A DNA stretch of 64,000 nucleotides, taken from Sphingosinithalassobacter sp. CS137. GTDB lineage: Bacteria; Pseudomonadota; Alphaproteobacteria; Sphingomonadales; Sphingomonadaceae. The position numbers and the translations under genes were made by a program. The notes beneath the pieces are model-generated. The model was not told where the DNA came from. It saw only the letters and a list, made by a program, of their open reading frames with translations, and searched no databases. Of this stretch, positions 34,968 to 46,106 are shown in pieces; the stretch's first letter is position 1; every line of letters begins with the position of its first letter. The stretch covers positions 2,944,501 to 3,008,500 of the forward strand of contig NZ_CP060494.1 in NCBI RefSeq assembly GCF_014334115.1. The letters run 5' to 3'.

Positions 34968-35942
34968 ATGGCACATGCGGCACGGATCGAGCGGACGGGC
35001 GGACCCGAAGTAATCGAGTGGGTGGCGGTGGACCTGCCCGATCCCGGCCCGGGCGAAGTGCGGATGCGCACCGCCGCCGCGGGGCTGAATTTCATCGACA
35101 CCTATCATCGCAGCGGGCTCTATCCGATCGCGCTGCCGAGCGGGCTCGGCGTCGAGGCGGCGGGCGAAGTGATCGCCGTGGGAGCCGGTGTCGAGGGCTT
35201 CGTGCCGGGTGACCGCGTGACGGCCTTTGGTCCGGCGATCGGCGCCTATGCCACCGAGCGCAACGTGGCGGCGGACAGCCTGTTCAAGCTGCCGGGTGCG
35301 ATTTCCGAGGAAGTCGCGGCGGCGGCGCTGCTCAAGGGATGCACGGCGGAGTTCCTGATCGAGCGCTGCGCGAAGGTGCAGCCGGGCTGGACGGTGCTGG
35401 TGCACGCCGCGGCGGGCGGTGTCGGCACGCTCCTGGTGCAATGGCTCAAGCATCTCGGCGCGACGGTGATCGGCACCGCCGGCTCGGCCGAGAAGGCCGA
35501 ACGCGCGCGCGCGCATGGCGCGGATCACATGATCCTCTATCACGAGGAGGACGTGGCGGCGCGGGTGCGCGAGATCACCGGCGGCGCGGGCGTGCCGGTA
35601 GTGCTCGACGGCGTGGGCGCCGCGACCTGGCAGGCCTCGCTCGGATCGACCGCGCGGCGCGGGCTGGTGGTGAGCTTCGGCAACGCCAGCGGCCCGGTCG
35701 AAGGCGTGAAGCTGGCGGCGCTCAACCAGCATGGTTCGCTGTTCGTCACGCGCCCGAAGCTGTTCGACTATTATGCGACGGCCGAGGAGCGGACGGCAGG
35801 TGTTGCGCGCGTGTTCGACCTGCTGGGGCAGGGGGTGCTCACCCCCGAAATCGGCCAACGCTTTCGCCTGTCGCAAGTCGCCGAGGCGCATCGCGCGATC
35901 GAAGCGGGCGAGACGCATGGATCGACGCTGCTGTTGCCCTGA
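34968..35942 (+). CDS. NADPH:quinone reductase (zeta-crystallin-like, MDR superfamily)
   Basis: A 324-residue zinc-free medium-chain dehydrogenase/reductase. It opens MAHAARIERTGGPEVIEWV, has the GLNFIDTYHRSGLYP segment and the nucleotide-binding motif VHAAAGGVGTLLVQWLK; the zinc-ligand cysteines of alcohol dehydrogenases are absent. Such enzymes reduce quinones by one electron or reduce enones. The RBS is GAAGGAGA. It is divergent from the aldehyde dehydrogenase. Confidence 0.92.
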   Translation: MAHAARIERTGGPEVIEWVAVDLPDPGPGEVRMRTAAAGLNFIDTYHRSGLYPIALPSGLGVEAAGEVIAVGAGVEGFVPGDRVTAFGPAIGAYATERNVAADSLFKLPGAISEEVAAAALLKGCTAEFLIERCAKVQPGWTVLVHAAAGGVGTLLVQWLKHLGATVIGTAGSAEKAERARAHGADHMILYHEEDVAARVREITGGAGVPVVLDGVGAATWQASLGSTARRGLVVSFGNASGPVEGVKLAALNQHGSLFVTRPKLFDYYATAEERTAGVARVFDLLGQGVLTPEIGQRFRLSQVAEAHRAIEAGETHGSTLLLP

Positions 35943-36201
35943 GCGCTTCGCGGGCCAAACCCACGCATTTCCGTCGAAGGTCACACTAAGGTCGCACCTC
36001 AACGCGCGCGGGCGCCCCCGCGCACACGTGCGTGCGCGCGCAGGCGAACACGCGCGAGACGAGCGGATCGGCAGACGGGATTTGCGGCGCATGACCGCGC
36101 CGGTGTGGCAGATCGGCACCGTGTAGGACAGCGGAAAAACCGATATGGTTCGTGCACTGCCGCCCCGCGAGGCGATGCGGGAGGGCGCGCGATCGGCGCG
36201 T
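35943..36201. other. Gene-free spacer with a 24-base alternating pyrimidine-purine tract
   Basis: Between the convergent quinone reductase and flavodoxin-like genes. Positions 36019-36042 alternate strictly pyrimidine-purine (CG and CA/TG steps), inside a wider GC-rich region 36001-36060. No convincing ORF was seen; an 11-codon ATG-TAG frame at 36091 is too short to support. The rest shows nothing recognisable. Confidence 0.6.
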
Positions 36202-36819
36202 TCAGCCGCTCACCCCGGGATATTGTGCCTGATTCAGCAGCTTCGCGAGATGGGCGGCGTTGCTCGCGGCCATGTCGGCGGTCTGCTGAACCTTATTGGG
36301 CACGTGCTCGAGATCCTTGAAATCGGTCGATCCCATCGCCTCGCCGACCCAGTAGCAGGCGGCGTTGGCGGGAATCGTCCAGCCGACGTCGTTGAGCGCC
36401 TGGAAGAGCTGTTGCGCCGAGCAATGGGCGCCATCCTCGTTGCCGACGATCGCCGCCAGCGCGACCTTGCCGAACGCGGGCATGCGGCTCTTGTCGTCGG
36501 TTTCGGACAGGAACGCGTCCATCCGCTCGAGCACGCGTTTTGCCACGCTGCCGATCTGACCAAGCCAGATCGGACCGCCGAAGATCAGAATGTCATGCGC
36601 GAGGATCTTCGTGCGCAGCGCGGGCCAGGCGTCGCCCGGCCCTTCGTCCGAAGTGACTCCGGGTTTGATGTCGTGCGCCGCGACCCGGATCGTCTCGCTG
36701 AGCGTCACATCGTGCTTCGCGAGCGAATCGCGCAGCACGCCGATCATCCGGTCGGTCGACGAATCCTGCGCGGGATCGGATTTCAGGGTGCAGTTCAAGG
36801 CGATCGCGGTCAGCGCCAT
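36202..36819 (-). CDS. Flavodoxin-fold NAD(P)H-dependent oxidoreductase
   Basis: A 205-residue FMN reductase-like protein. The N-terminal strand and loop MALTAIALNCTLKSDPAQ with SSTDRMIGVLRDSL form the FMN phosphate site; ILIFGGPIWLGQIGSVAKR matches the second flavin loop, and FGKVALAAIVGNEDGAH the third. It probably reduces quinones or FMN. The start at 36819 has an excellent RBS (CGGAGGA) on the minus strand. Divergent from the SRPBCC gene. Confidence 0.88.
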   Translation of the reverse strand: MALTAIALNCTLKSDPAQDSSTDRMIGVLRDSLAKHDVTLSETIRVAAHDIKPGVTSDEGPGDAWPALRTKILAHDILIFGGPIWLGQIGSVAKRVLERMDAFLSETDDKSRMPAFGKVALAAIVGNEDGAHCSAQQLFQALNDVGWTIPANAACYWVGEAMGSTDFKDLEHVPNKVQQTADMAASNAAHLAKLLNQAQYPGVSG

Positions 36820-36971
36820 TGGAATCCTCCGTGTCTGGTCATTGTCGGGAGACGCGCGGAGCATGCGCTCCGTTCCGCCTGCGCCCGGAGCGAACGCAAC
36901 CTGCAGGACCGGTGATCGTTAGCCCTTCAACACGCGCTCCAAGCGGAAACCCCAATCAGGAGAATGGTTTG

Positions 36972-37610
36972 ATGTCCGAAACGACCAGAAAGGCGACCGT
37001 GCAGCGTGTAGCTGCCGGGCTCGGCGTGCTCGGCGTCGCAGGCGTCGCGCTTCTCGCCACACGTTCGAGCGGCCCGCGATCGGGGGAAGACGATGCACCC
37101 GGCTATAGCGGACGGCACCGCACCGGCGGCGCGCCCGCGATCGTCGGCAAGACAGTGGCGATCGCCAAGCCCTCGCGGCGCGAACTCTACACCTTCTGGC
37201 GCGACTTCACCAACCTGCCGAGCTTCATGGAGAATATCGATGCGGTCGAGAAGCTCGACGGCAACCGCTGGCGCTGGACGATCAAGGCTCCGGCCGGGCG
37301 GACGGTCACCGTGGTGAGCGAAATCGCGCAGGAAATCGAAGGCGAGCTCATCGCCTGGCGCTCGACCGAGGATTCGGAGATCGAGACCAATGGCCGGATC
37401 AGCTTCCGCGACGCCTCCGGCAACCGCGGCACTTATGTGACCGCCGAGATCGAGTATCGCCCGCCGTTCGGCAACGCCGGACGCTCGCTTGCCAAGCTGT
37501 TCCAGCGCGAGCCGGCCATCCAGGCGCGCCGTGACCTGCGGCGCTTCAAGATGCTGATGGAAACCGGCGAGATCGCCACCCCCGCCAATCGACTCGAGGA
37601 GGCCGCCTGA
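36972..37610 (+). CDS. SRPBCC-family membrane-anchored protein
   Basis: A 212-residue protein. Residues about 12-32 are hydrophobic (VAAGLGVLGVAGVALLATRS), suggesting an N-terminal anchor. From about residue 60 a START/SRPBCC-like fold follows: KPSRRELYTFWRDFTNLPSF, VEKLDGNRWRWTIKAPAGR, and a C-terminal helix with FKMLMETGEI. This is the polyketide cyclase/dehydrase-like group often found near stress-related genes. The RBS is AGGAGAAT. The stop overlaps the ADH start by one base (TGATG), so they are coupled. Confidence 0.87.
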   Translation: MSETTRKATVQRVAAGLGVLGVAGVALLATRSSGPRSGEDDAPGYSGRHRTGGAPAIVGKTVAIAKPSRRELYTFWRDFTNLPSFMENIDAVEKLDGNRWRWTIKAPAGRTVTVVSEIAQEIEGELIAWRSTEDSEIETNGRISFRDASGNRGTYVTAEIEYRPPFGNAGRSLAKLFQREPAIQARRDLRRFKMLMETGEIATPANRLEEAA

Positions 37611-38791
37611 TGCGCGCACTTACCTTTCACGGCACCCACGACGTGCGTGTCGACACGCACCCCGACCCCGAAATCGTCAATCCGCGCGACGCGATCCTGA
37701 AGGTCACCAGCACCGCGATCTGCGGGTCGGACCTGCACCTCTATGACGGCGCGATTCCGGCGGTGATGAAGGGAGACATTCTGGGTCATGAATTCATGGG
37801 CGAAGTGGTGGAGACCGGCCCGCAATCGACGCTGAAGAAGGGCCAGCGCGTGGTGGTGCCGTTCACCATCTCGTGCGGCAGCTGCTATTTCTGCGACCAG
37901 CAGCAATATAGCGCGTGCGACAACAGCAACCCGGTCGACAAGCGCGAGATGTCGGAAACGCTGTACGGCACGCCGATGAGCGGGCTGTTCGGCTATTCGC
38001 ACCTGACCGGCGGCTATCCCGGCGGGCAGGCGGAATATGTCCGCGTGCCGTTCAGCGACGTCGGCCCGATCGTGATCGACGACGACGGGCTCGACGACGA
38101 CAAGGTGCTGTTCCTCTCCGACATTCTGCCGACCGGCTGGATGGCGGCGGAGAATTGCGGGATCAAGGAAGGCGATGTGGTCGCCATCTGGGGCTGCGGC
38201 CCGGTCGGCCTGTTCGCCGCCCAGAGCGCCCGGATCATGGGTGCGCGGGTGATCTCGATCGACCATTATCCGCACCGGCTGGCGCTTGCCCGGCAGATGG
38301 GGGCCGAGACGATCAACTTCCACGAGAGCGACGTGCGCGAGGCGCTGATGGAGATGACCGGCGGGATCGGCCCCGATGCGGTGATCGACGCGGTCGGGCT
38401 GGAAGCGCACGGCTTCGCCGTCGACAATATGATCGACATCGCCAAGCAGAAGGTGGGCATGGGCGCCGATCGCGCTTCGGCGCTCAAGCAGGCGATCCTC
38501 GCCTGCCGCAAGGGCGGCACCGTCTCGATCCCCGGCGTCTATGGCGGGATGACCGACAAATTCCCGATCGGCGCGCTGATGGAAAAGGGACTGACGGTGA
38601 AGACCGGTCAGACCCATGTACAGAAATACACCGCCAAGCTGCTCGACATGATCCGCGAGGGCGAGGTCGATACGACCTTCCTGATCTCGCACCGGCTGCC
38701 GCTCGAGCAGGCGGCGGACGGCTATCGCAATTTCCGGACGAAGCAGAACGAGTTCACCAAGGTGGTGCTCAAGCCCGGAATGGAGGTCTGA
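37610..38791 (+). CDS. Zinc-dependent alcohol dehydrogenase (formaldehyde dehydrogenase-like)
   Basis: A 393-residue class of zinc ADH resembling glutathione-independent formaldehyde dehydrogenases. The catalytic zinc region is AICGSDLHLYDG and GDILGHEFMG; the structural zinc cysteines are CGSCYFCDQQ and a later SACDN; VAIWGCGPVGLFAAQSARIM is the NAD-binding loop. It may detoxify aldehydes. It forms a coupled operon with the SRPBCC protein upstream, and a broken SDR remnant follows directly, so the ancestral operon had three genes. Confidence 0.92.
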   Translation: MRALTFHGTHDVRVDTHPDPEIVNPRDAILKVTSTAICGSDLHLYDGAIPAVMKGDILGHEFMGEVVETGPQSTLKKGQRVVVPFTISCGSCYFCDQQQYSACDNSNPVDKREMSETLYGTPMSGLFGYSHLTGGYPGGQAEYVRVPFSDVGPIVIDDDGLDDDKVLFLSDILPTGWMAAENCGIKEGDVVAIWGCGPVGLFAAQSARIMGARVISIDHYPHRLALARQMGAETINFHESDVREALMEMTGGIGPDAVIDAVGLEAHGFAVDNMIDIAKQKVGMGADRASALKQAILACRKGGTVSIPGVYGGMTDKFPIGALMEKGLTVKTGQTHVQKYTAKLLDMIREGEVDTTFLISHRLPLEQAADGYRNFRTKQNEFTKVVLKPGMEV

Positions 38792-38792
38792 C

Positions 38793-38940
38793 ATGGCGGG
38801 CACGCTTGCGGTCGTCACCGACGGCAAGGCGCACGTCGTCTCGATTCCAGAACAAACTCCAGGCCGCGCTGGCGCATGTCGTGCCCGATCGGGTGCTGGC
38901 GAAGCAGCACCGCGGAATGGCCGAGCCCGAGCAGGACTGA
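38793..38940 (+). pseudogene. Remnant of a short-chain dehydrogenase (N- and C-terminal ends only)
   Basis: One base after the alcohol dehydrogenase stop, an ATG opens MAGTLAVVTDG, like the beta1 strand of an SDR (TLAVVTGASSGIG type). After about 60 bases the homology shifts to another frame, reading FQNKLQAALAHVVPDRVLAK and then HRGMAEPEQD to the stop at 38940. That C-terminal pattern matches SDR proteins that accompany zinc ADHs in related bacteria (from memory, not searched). The middle, about 250 codons including the active site, is missing. This is an internal deletion with a frame change. Confidence 0.6.
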
Positions 38941-38955
38941 CGGGCCCCACGCGAA

Positions 38956-38981
38956 GCGCCCGGACATTGCTGCCCGGGCGC
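38956..38981 (-). terminator. Hairpin downstream of glnA
   Basis: GCGCCCGG / CCGGGCGC, a perfect 8-bp stem with a 10-base loop, 30 bases beyond the glnA stop on the minus strand. There is no clear U-tract. It could also end the plus-strand ADH transcript. Confidence 0.45.
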
Positions 38982-39010
38982 CCTGCCGTCCCGTTGCGAC
39001 GGGGATGCGC

Positions 39011-40423
39011 TTATGCGCTGTAGTAGAGGTCGTACTCGACCGGGCTCGGGGTCATTTCCCAGAGCGCCACTTCGTCGCGCTTCAGCTCGATATAGGCTTC
39101 GACCTGATCGCGGGTGAACACGTCGCCCTTGAGCAGGAACTCCATATCCGCTTCGAGGCTGTCGAGCGCCTCGCGGAGCGAACCGCACACGGTCGGCACG
39201 TCGGCCAGTTCGGCGGGCGGCAGATCATAGAGGTTCTTGTCCATCGGATCGCCCGGATGGATGCGGTTCTGGATGCCGTCGAGCCCCGCCATCAGCAGCG
39301 CGGCATAGGCGAGATAGGGGTTCGCCAGCGCGTCGGGGAAGCGGAATTCGACGCGCTTGGCCTTGCTGCCCGCGCCATAGGGAATGCGGCACGACGCCGA
39401 GCGGTTGCGGCTCGAATAGGCGAGCAGCACCGGTGCCTCATAGCCCGGGACCAGCCGCTTGTAGCTGTTGGTCGACGGGTTGGTGAAGGCGTTGAGCGCC
39501 TTGGCGTGCTTGATGACGCCGCCGATGAAATAGAGGCACATGTCCGAAAGCCCGGCATAGCCGTTGCCGGCGAACAGCGGATTGCCTTCGTTCCAGATCG
39601 ACATGTGGGTGTGCATGCCCGAGCCGTTATCTTCCTTGATCGGCTTGGGCATGAAGGTCGCGGTCTTGCCATAGGCATGGGCGACCTGATGCACGACATA
39701 TTTGTAGATCTGCATCCGGTCGGCGGTCTGCACCAGCGTGCCGAAGGTGAGGCCGAGTTCGTGCTGCGCGGCGGCGACTTCGTGGTGGTGCTTGTCGCAG
39801 GGCAGGCCCATCTCGATCATCGTCGAGACCATCTCGGCACGAATGTCGGTGGCGCTGTCGACCGGGGCGACGGGGAAATAGCCGCCCTTGGCACGCGGAC
39901 GGTGACCGAGGTTGCCCGCCTCATATTCCTTGCCCGAGTTGCCGGGCAGCTCGATGTCGTCGATCGCGTAATAGCTCGTCGCGTAGCTGTTTTCGAACCG
40001 CACGTCGTCGAACATGAAGAATTCGGCTTCGGGGCCGACATAGACGGTGTCGCCCAGTCCGGTGGACTTCAGATAGGCCTCGGCACGCTTGGCGGTGGTG
40101 CGCGGATCGCGGGCATACCATTCGCCGGTCGACGGCTCGACGATGTCGCAGAACAGGATCAGCATCGGCGTGGCCGAGAAGGGATCGACATAGGCGGCCT
40201 CGAGATCCGGCTTGAGGATCATGTCGCTCTCGTTGATCGCCTTCCAGCCGGCGATCGAGGAGCCGTCGAACATCAGCCCGTCGGTGAGCGCGTCCTCGTC
40301 GATCACGCCCGCGACCATCGAGAGGTGCTGCCACTTGCCCTTGGGATCGGTGAAACGCAGGTCGACCCATTCGATCTCCTGCTCCTTGATCATCTTCAGG
40401 ATCGTGCCCGCATCGTTCGCCAT
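39011..40423 (-). CDS. glnA: Glutamine synthetase, type I
   Basis: A 470-residue dodecameric enzyme making glutamine from glutamate, ammonia and ATP. It opens [20 protein letters not shown]. Metal and substrate-binding motifs include [34 protein letters not shown] and [13 protein letters not shown]. The C-terminal [10 protein letters not shown] holds the tyrosine adenylylated by GlnE in the beta subtype, so regulation by adenylylation is expected. It lies downstream of glnB on the same strand with a 183-base gap containing a stable hairpin. Confidence 0.97.
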   Translation of the reverse strand: MANDAGTILKMIKEQEIEWVDLRFTDPKGKWQHLSMVAGVIDEDALTDGLMFDGSSIAGWKAINESDMILKPDLEAAYVDPFSATPMLILFCDIVEPSTGEWYARDPRTTAKRAEAYLKSTGLGDTVYVGPEAEFFMFDDVRFENSYATSYYAIDDIELPGNSGKEYEAGNLGHRPRAKGGYFPVAPVDSATDIRAEMVSTMIEMGLPCDKHHHEVAAAQHELGLTFGTLVQTADRMQIYKYVVHQVAHAYGKTATFMPKPIKEDNGSGMHTHMSIWNEGNPLFAGNGYAGLSDMCLYFIGGVIKHAKALNAFTNPSTNSYKRLVPGYEAPVLLAYSSRNRSASCRIPYGAGSKAKRVEFRFPDALANPYLAYAALLMAGLDGIQNRIHPGDPMDKNLYDLPPAELADVPTVCGSLREALDSLEADMEFLLKGDVFTRDQVEAYIELKRDEVALWEMTPSPVEYDLYYSA

Positions 40424-40559
40424 CTAATCAGTCCCTTTCCAGATCATGCGTGTCACCCTGCGAATCGGGCAACATAGTTATGCAGCGTCTCCGAGCATCC
40501 CGGAATTGCTGCGCTGCGTCAAACCGTCGTTGGCGCGCGCCGGGATCGGCGCCTGCATG

Positions 40560-40592
40560 CCGTCGGCCGCCGCGCCCGAAACCGGCCGACGG
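40560..40592 (-). promoter_or_regulatory. Stable hairpin in the glnB-glnA intergenic region
   Basis: CCGTCGGCC (40560-40568) and GGCCGACGG (40584-40592) form a perfect 9-bp stem with a 15-base loop, 15 bases after the glnB stop. It may end the glnB message or attenuate read-through into glnA; no U-tract follows. Confidence 0.45.
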
Positions 40593-40606
40593 CCGCGTAC
40601 GCCACG

Positions 40607-42291
<1,685 letters not shown>

Positions 42292-42355
42292 GGCCGCGAT
42301 ATAGGCCGGCCCGAGCAGCTTTGCGAGGGCGCCGGCGTCGGCTATGCGACAGAGC

Positions 42356-43111
42356 ATGTCAGAACGCATCTGGACGGCCGGGCTCGCCGTGATCGGCGAC
42401 GAAATCCTTTCGGGCCGCACGCAGGACCGCAACGTCGCGCAGCTCGCCTCGTGGCTGAACGCACAAGGAATCCGGCTGCGCGAAGTGCGGATTGTGGCGG
42501 ACGTCGAGGACGCGATCGTCGAGGCAGTGAACACGCTGCGCGCCCGCTATGATTATTGCTTCACCACCGGGGGAATCGGGCCCACGCACGACGACATCAC
42601 CGTCGATGCGATCGCGGCGGCACTCGGCGTTCCGGTGGTCGTCCATCCCGAGGCGCGGGCGGTGCTCGAGCGCCACTATGCCGAGCGCGGTGGGTTGACC
42701 GACGCGCGGCTGCGCATGGCGCGCGTGCCGCAGGGCGCCGAACTGATCCCCAACCGCATGTCGGGCGCGCCCGGCATCCGCATCGGCAACATCCTGGTAC
42801 TGGCGGGCGTGCCGCACATCGCCGCGGGGATGCTCGACGCGCTCACCGGCACGCTGGAAGGCGGCGCGCCGCTGGTGGCGCGGACGATCGGCTGCTGGGT
42901 GGCGGAAAGCGAGATCGCCGAGCTGCTCCGCGCAGTGGAGGCCGCCCATGCCGGCGTGACGTTGGGCAGCTACCCCTTTTTCCGCGAGGGCAGGGTGGGC
43001 GCCAATTTCGTCATCCGGGCGACGTCGCAGCAAGTGGTGGATGCCTGCGGGAGGGCATTGTCGGAGGGGCTGCGCGCGCTGGGTCGCGACTCGGTCGAAG
43101 GCGGCATCTGA
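42356..43111 (+). CDS. CinA-like molybdopterin-binding domain protein
   Basis: A 251-residue protein with the MoaB/Mog-like fold of the CinA N-terminal domain. It opens TAGLAVIGDEILSGRTQDRN and has the signature FTTGGIGPTHDDITVDAIAAA, both diagnostic. It lacks the C-terminal nicotinamide-nucleotide amidase (PncC) domain of full-length CinA, so competence or pyridine-nucleotide recycling roles should not be assumed. The start at 42356 (MSERIW) was preferred over 42344. A tRNA-Gly lies 40 bases downstream on the other strand. Confidence 0.9.
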   Translation: MSERIWTAGLAVIGDEILSGRTQDRNVAQLASWLNAQGIRLREVRIVADVEDAIVEAVNTLRARYDYCFTTGGIGPTHDDITVDAIAAALGVPVVVHPEARAVLERHYAERGGLTDARLRMARVPQGAELIPNRMSGAPGIRIGNILVLAGVPHIAAGMLDALTGTLEGGAPLVARTIGCWVAESEIAELLRAVEAAHAGVTLGSYPFFREGRVGANFVIRATSQQVVDACGRALSEGLRALGRDSVEGGI

Positions 43112-43150
43112 GGCGGGTCGTCAGCGCGGAGCGCGGACGGGGAGCGGCGC

Positions 43151-43224
43151 TGGAGCGGGTGAAGGGAATCGAACCCTCGTCGTAAGCTTGGGAAGCTTCT
43201 GCTCTACCATTGAGCTACACCCGC
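43151..43224 (-). tRNA. tRNA-Gly (anticodon CCC)
   Basis: Minus-strand cloverleaf with acceptor GCGGGTG/CACCCGC, D-stem GCTC/GAGC, anticodon loop TTCCCAA (U33 then CCC), T-arm GAGGG-TTCGATT-CCCTT and an encoded CCA after a T discriminator. The anticodon stem has one mismatch at its top (G27-A43). Anticodon CCC reads GGG codons. Confidence 0.95.
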
Positions 43225-43273
43225 GTGGACGGCGGAAATGCGTGGAATTCCGGGCCGTGTCAAGCGCGCCGGA

Positions 43274-45070
43274 TCAGGAGCTGCCGCGTTCCTGGGCCGG
43301 GCCGCCCGCGCGGTCGAGGCTGAGCGCGGCGGCGACCAGCGAAAGGTGCGAAAGCGCCTGGGGGAAGTTGCCGAGCAAGCCTTCCTCGCCGACTTCCTCG
43401 GCCAGCAGGCCGACGTCGTTGGCGGTGGCGCACAGGCGCTCGAACAGCCGCCGCGCGTCTTCGAGCCGGTTCTGCAGCACATAGGCGTCGACCAGCCAGA
43501 AACTGGCGGCCAGGAAAGCGCCTTCGCCGCCGCCGACGCCATCCTCGATCCGGTCGGGCGCGTAGCGCCGGACGAAGCCGTCGCGATCGAGCGCGCTTTC
43601 GATCGCCGCGACCGTACCGCAGACGCGCGGATCGTCCGCCGGGAGAAAGCCCACGAGCGGGATCCGCAGCGTCGCTGCGTCGAGCGCGGTTTCGCCATAG
43701 GCGGCGACGAAGCTGTTGCGCTCGGAATCGAAGCCGTGCTCGAGCACCTGTGCCTTCACGCGCTCGGCCAGTTCGCGATAGTGCGAACACAGCTCGGGGT
43801 CGCTTTCCTCGAACCAGCAGGCGGCGCGATCGAACGCGGTCCAGCACATCACCTTGGAATAGACGAAATGGCGCGGTTCGCCGCGGCTTTCCCAGATGCC
43901 GGCATCGGGCTTCTGCCATTCGCTCTCGAGATCGGCGGCGAGCAGGCGGACGAGCGCGTCGCTGTCTTCGGTCCGTTCCATGCCGTGGCGCACGGCGGAA
44001 TGCAGCGTGTCGATCACTTCGCCATAGATGTCGAGCTGGCACTGGTCGGCGGCGGCGTTGCCGAAGCGCACCGGCGTGGCGCCGTTGAAGCCGGCGAGCC
44101 AGGGCGCCTGCCACTCGAGCATCCGCCGGTCGCCGCCCACCGTGTAGAAAGGCTGGACGTCGATCGGCTCGCCCGCGACGGCGCGCCGCAGCCAGCCGAC
44201 CCAGGCGTGCGCTTCGGCCGACATGCCCGATTGGAGGAACGAGAGGAGCAGGAAGGTCGAATCGCGCAGCCAGCAGAAGCGATAATCCCAGTTGCGCGAG
44301 CCGCCCGGACATTCGGGCAGCGAGGATGTGGGCGCGGCGACGATCCCGCCGGTGGGCCGGTGGATCAGCGCCTTCAGCGTGACGAGCGAGCGGATGACTT
44401 CGCCTCGATACGGGCCGTCATATTTGCACCGCGCGACCCAATCTTCCCAGAAGCCGCGCGTATTCTCGAACGCCTTCTCGGGGTGAACCGATTCGGGAAC
44501 CGCCTCGTGCGCGGGAAACCAGGTCATCACGAAGCCGCGCCGATCGCCTTCGTTCACGGTGAACCGGCTGGTGAACCAGCGATCCTCGAAAGTGATCGGT
44601 TCATCGAAATCGAGAACGATCGCGTCGGGGCCGGCGATCGCCAGGACCTGCGCCTCGGAACAGGTGCGCACCAGCGGGTGGAGCTGGCCGTAATCGAAGC
44701 GCGCGGCGAGTTCGGAGCAGACCTCCACGCTGCCGCGGCGGCCCTCGACGATGCGCACGATATCCGGCGCCTGGCCGCGGATCGGCATGAAATCAATGAC
44801 GGCGATGCAGCCGTCCCGGGTCTCGAACTCGGTTTCGAGGATCAGCGTCTCGTCGAGGTAGCGGCGGCTGCTGCGGGTGACTTCGCCCACCGGGCGCATG
44901 CGCCAGCAGCCGTTCTCGGCGTCGCCGAGGATCGCCGCGAAACAGGCCTCCGAGTCGAAGCGCGGCATGCACAGCCATTCGATCGAGCCGTCGCGATGGA
45001 CCAGCGCGGCGGTCTCGCCGTCGCCGATCAGGGCATACTCCTCGATCCGCTTGCGGGATGGCTCGCTCAT
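43274..45070 (-). CDS. Glycoside hydrolase family 15 protein (glucoamylase/trehalase-like)
   Basis: A 598-residue cytoplasmic enzyme with the GH15 plan: an N-terminal beta-sandwich ([32 protein letters not shown]) and an (alpha/alpha)6 barrel starting near [20 protein letters not shown], the GH15 hallmark. Bacterial members of this length act as trehalases or glucoamylase-like enzymes on alpha-glucans; the substrate is not readable. No signal peptide is present. It is the last gene of a six-gene cluster, and its start overlaps the SDR stop as ATGA. A trehalose or glycogen link would fit stress physiology. Confidence 0.92.
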   Translation of the reverse strand: MSEPSRKRIEEYALIGDGETAALVHRDGSIEWLCMPRFDSEACFAAILGDAENGCWRMRPVGEVTRSSRRYLDETLILETEFETRDGCIAVIDFMPIRGQAPDIVRIVEGRRGSVEVCSELAARFDYGQLHPLVRTCSEAQVLAIAGPDAIVLDFDEPITFEDRWFTSRFTVNEGDRRGFVMTWFPAHEAVPESVHPEKAFENTRGFWEDWVARCKYDGPYRGEVIRSLVTLKALIHRPTGGIVAAPTSSLPECPGGSRNWDYRFCWLRDSTFLLLSFLQSGMSAEAHAWVGWLRRAVAGEPIDVQPFYTVGGDRRMLEWQAPWLAGFNGATPVRFGNAAADQCQLDIYGEVIDTLHSAVRHGMERTEDSDALVRLLAADLESEWQKPDAGIWESRGEPRHFVYSKVMCWTAFDRAACWFEESDPELCSHYRELAERVKAQVLEHGFDSERNSFVAAYGETALDAATLRIPLVGFLPADDPRVCGTVAAIESALDRDGFVRRYAPDRIEDGVGGGEGAFLAASFWLVDAYVLQNRLEDARRLFERLCATANDVGLLAEEVGEEGLLGNFPQALSHLSLVAAALSLDRAGGPAQERGSS

Positions 45071-46080
45071 CCTTCGGCGCGGCTCCGCGCGAACAGCCCG
45101 GCTGCCAGCCCAGCGCCGATCGCGGCGAGCGCGCCCAGCGCTACTGTTCCGCGATGGGTGGTGAGCCAGAGCTGCGAACTGCGCGTCCGGGCACTCGCGT
45201 CGAACCGGCCGTGCGCGCCATGATCGCCGGGAACGGGCGCATAGAGGTTGTTCCGCCGGTCCGGCGCGACGGGTTCATCACTCTGCTGCCCGCTGACGCC
45301 CGTGCGCGCGAGATAGCGGTCCAGCAGCGGGGAAGCGATCTGGTCGCCCAGGATGGCCTGCCAGGTGGGCCAACCGAGCTTGATGTTCTTGCGCTTGTGA
45401 TGCGCGGCGAAGTGGATCGCGCGGGCGGCGATTTCCGGCTGGTACGGCGGGCTCGCCGGCCGGGGTTTCATCGGCAGGTTCGTCTTGATCCAGTCGAACT
45501 GCGGCGTGTTGACGCCCGGCAGTTGCACCATCGAGACCGAGACGTTGCTGCGATCGTGGATCAGCTCGGTTCGGATCGAATCGTGAAAGCCCTGGATCGC
45601 GTGCTTTGCGCCGCAATAGGCCGATTGCAGCGGGATGCCGCGATAGGCGAGCGCCGAGCCGACGAGCACTACCGAGCCCCGGTCGCGCGGCACCATCCGC
45701 TTCAGCGCGGCATAGGTGCCGTTTACTTGCCCGAGATAGGTGACTCGCGTGACGCGCTCGTAATCGGTGAGCGACATGTCGAGGAAGCGCGCGAGCACGC
45801 CGGCGAAGGCGGCGTTGATCCAGATGTCGATCGGGCCGAACCGCTCCTCGAGCTTCGCGGCAGCGTTCTCGACGGCGTCGGCATCGACGACGTCGAGCGG
45901 CAGGACCAGCGCCTCGCCGCCGGCCTCTTCCACTTCGCGCGCTGCGGCTTCGAGCCCGTCGCGCCCGCGGGCGATAAGGCCGATGCGCGCCTTGTCCTTC
46001 GCGAATTCGCGCACGACCGCGCGCCCGACGCCGGCCGAGGCGCCGGTGATCATCACGACGGGGGGATGGCTGCTGCGCAT
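45067..46080 (-). CDS. SDR-family oxidoreductase with C-terminal membrane anchor
   Basis: A 337-residue short-chain dehydrogenase. The cofactor motif is [15 protein letters not shown], the active site [21 protein letters not shown] (Ser, Tyr, Lys), with NAAFAGV in place of the usual NNAG. After the catalytic domain a long linker leads to a C-terminal hydrophobic segment ([19 protein letters not shown]), so the enzyme is probably tail-anchored. Fifth gene of the cluster; its stop overlaps the GH15 start. The frame is open far upstream, but the start at 46080 gives the correct SDR N terminus. Confidence 0.92.
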   Translation of the reverse strand: MRSSHPPVVMITGASAGVGRAVVREFAKDKARIGLIARGRDGLEAAAREVEEAGGEALVLPLDVVDADAVENAAAKLEERFGPIDIWINAAFAGVLARFLDMSLTDYERVTRVTYLGQVNGTYAALKRMVPRDRGSVVLVGSALAYRGIPLQSAYCGAKHAIQGFHDSIRTELIHDRSNVSVSMVQLPGVNTPQFDWIKTNLPMKPRPASPPYQPEIAARAIHFAAHHKRKNIKLGWPTWQAILGDQIASPLLDRYLARTGVSGQQSDEPVAPDRRNNLYAPVPGDHGAHGRFDASARTRSSQLWLTTHRGTVALGALAAIGAGLAAGLFARSRAEG

Positions 46081-46106
46081 GGTGCCTCCGCTTGTTGCTT
46101 GCCCTG

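Noticed and set aside
36091..36123. 11-codon ATG-TAG frame as a leader peptide
   Set aside because: No RBS, no codon pattern, and the genes on both sides converge, so there is nothing downstream to regulate.
36945..36971. GGAAA-N16-GGTT as a stress promoter for the SRPBCC gene
   Set aside because: The -10 would lie two bases from the ATG and overlap the ribosome binding site; two mismatches.
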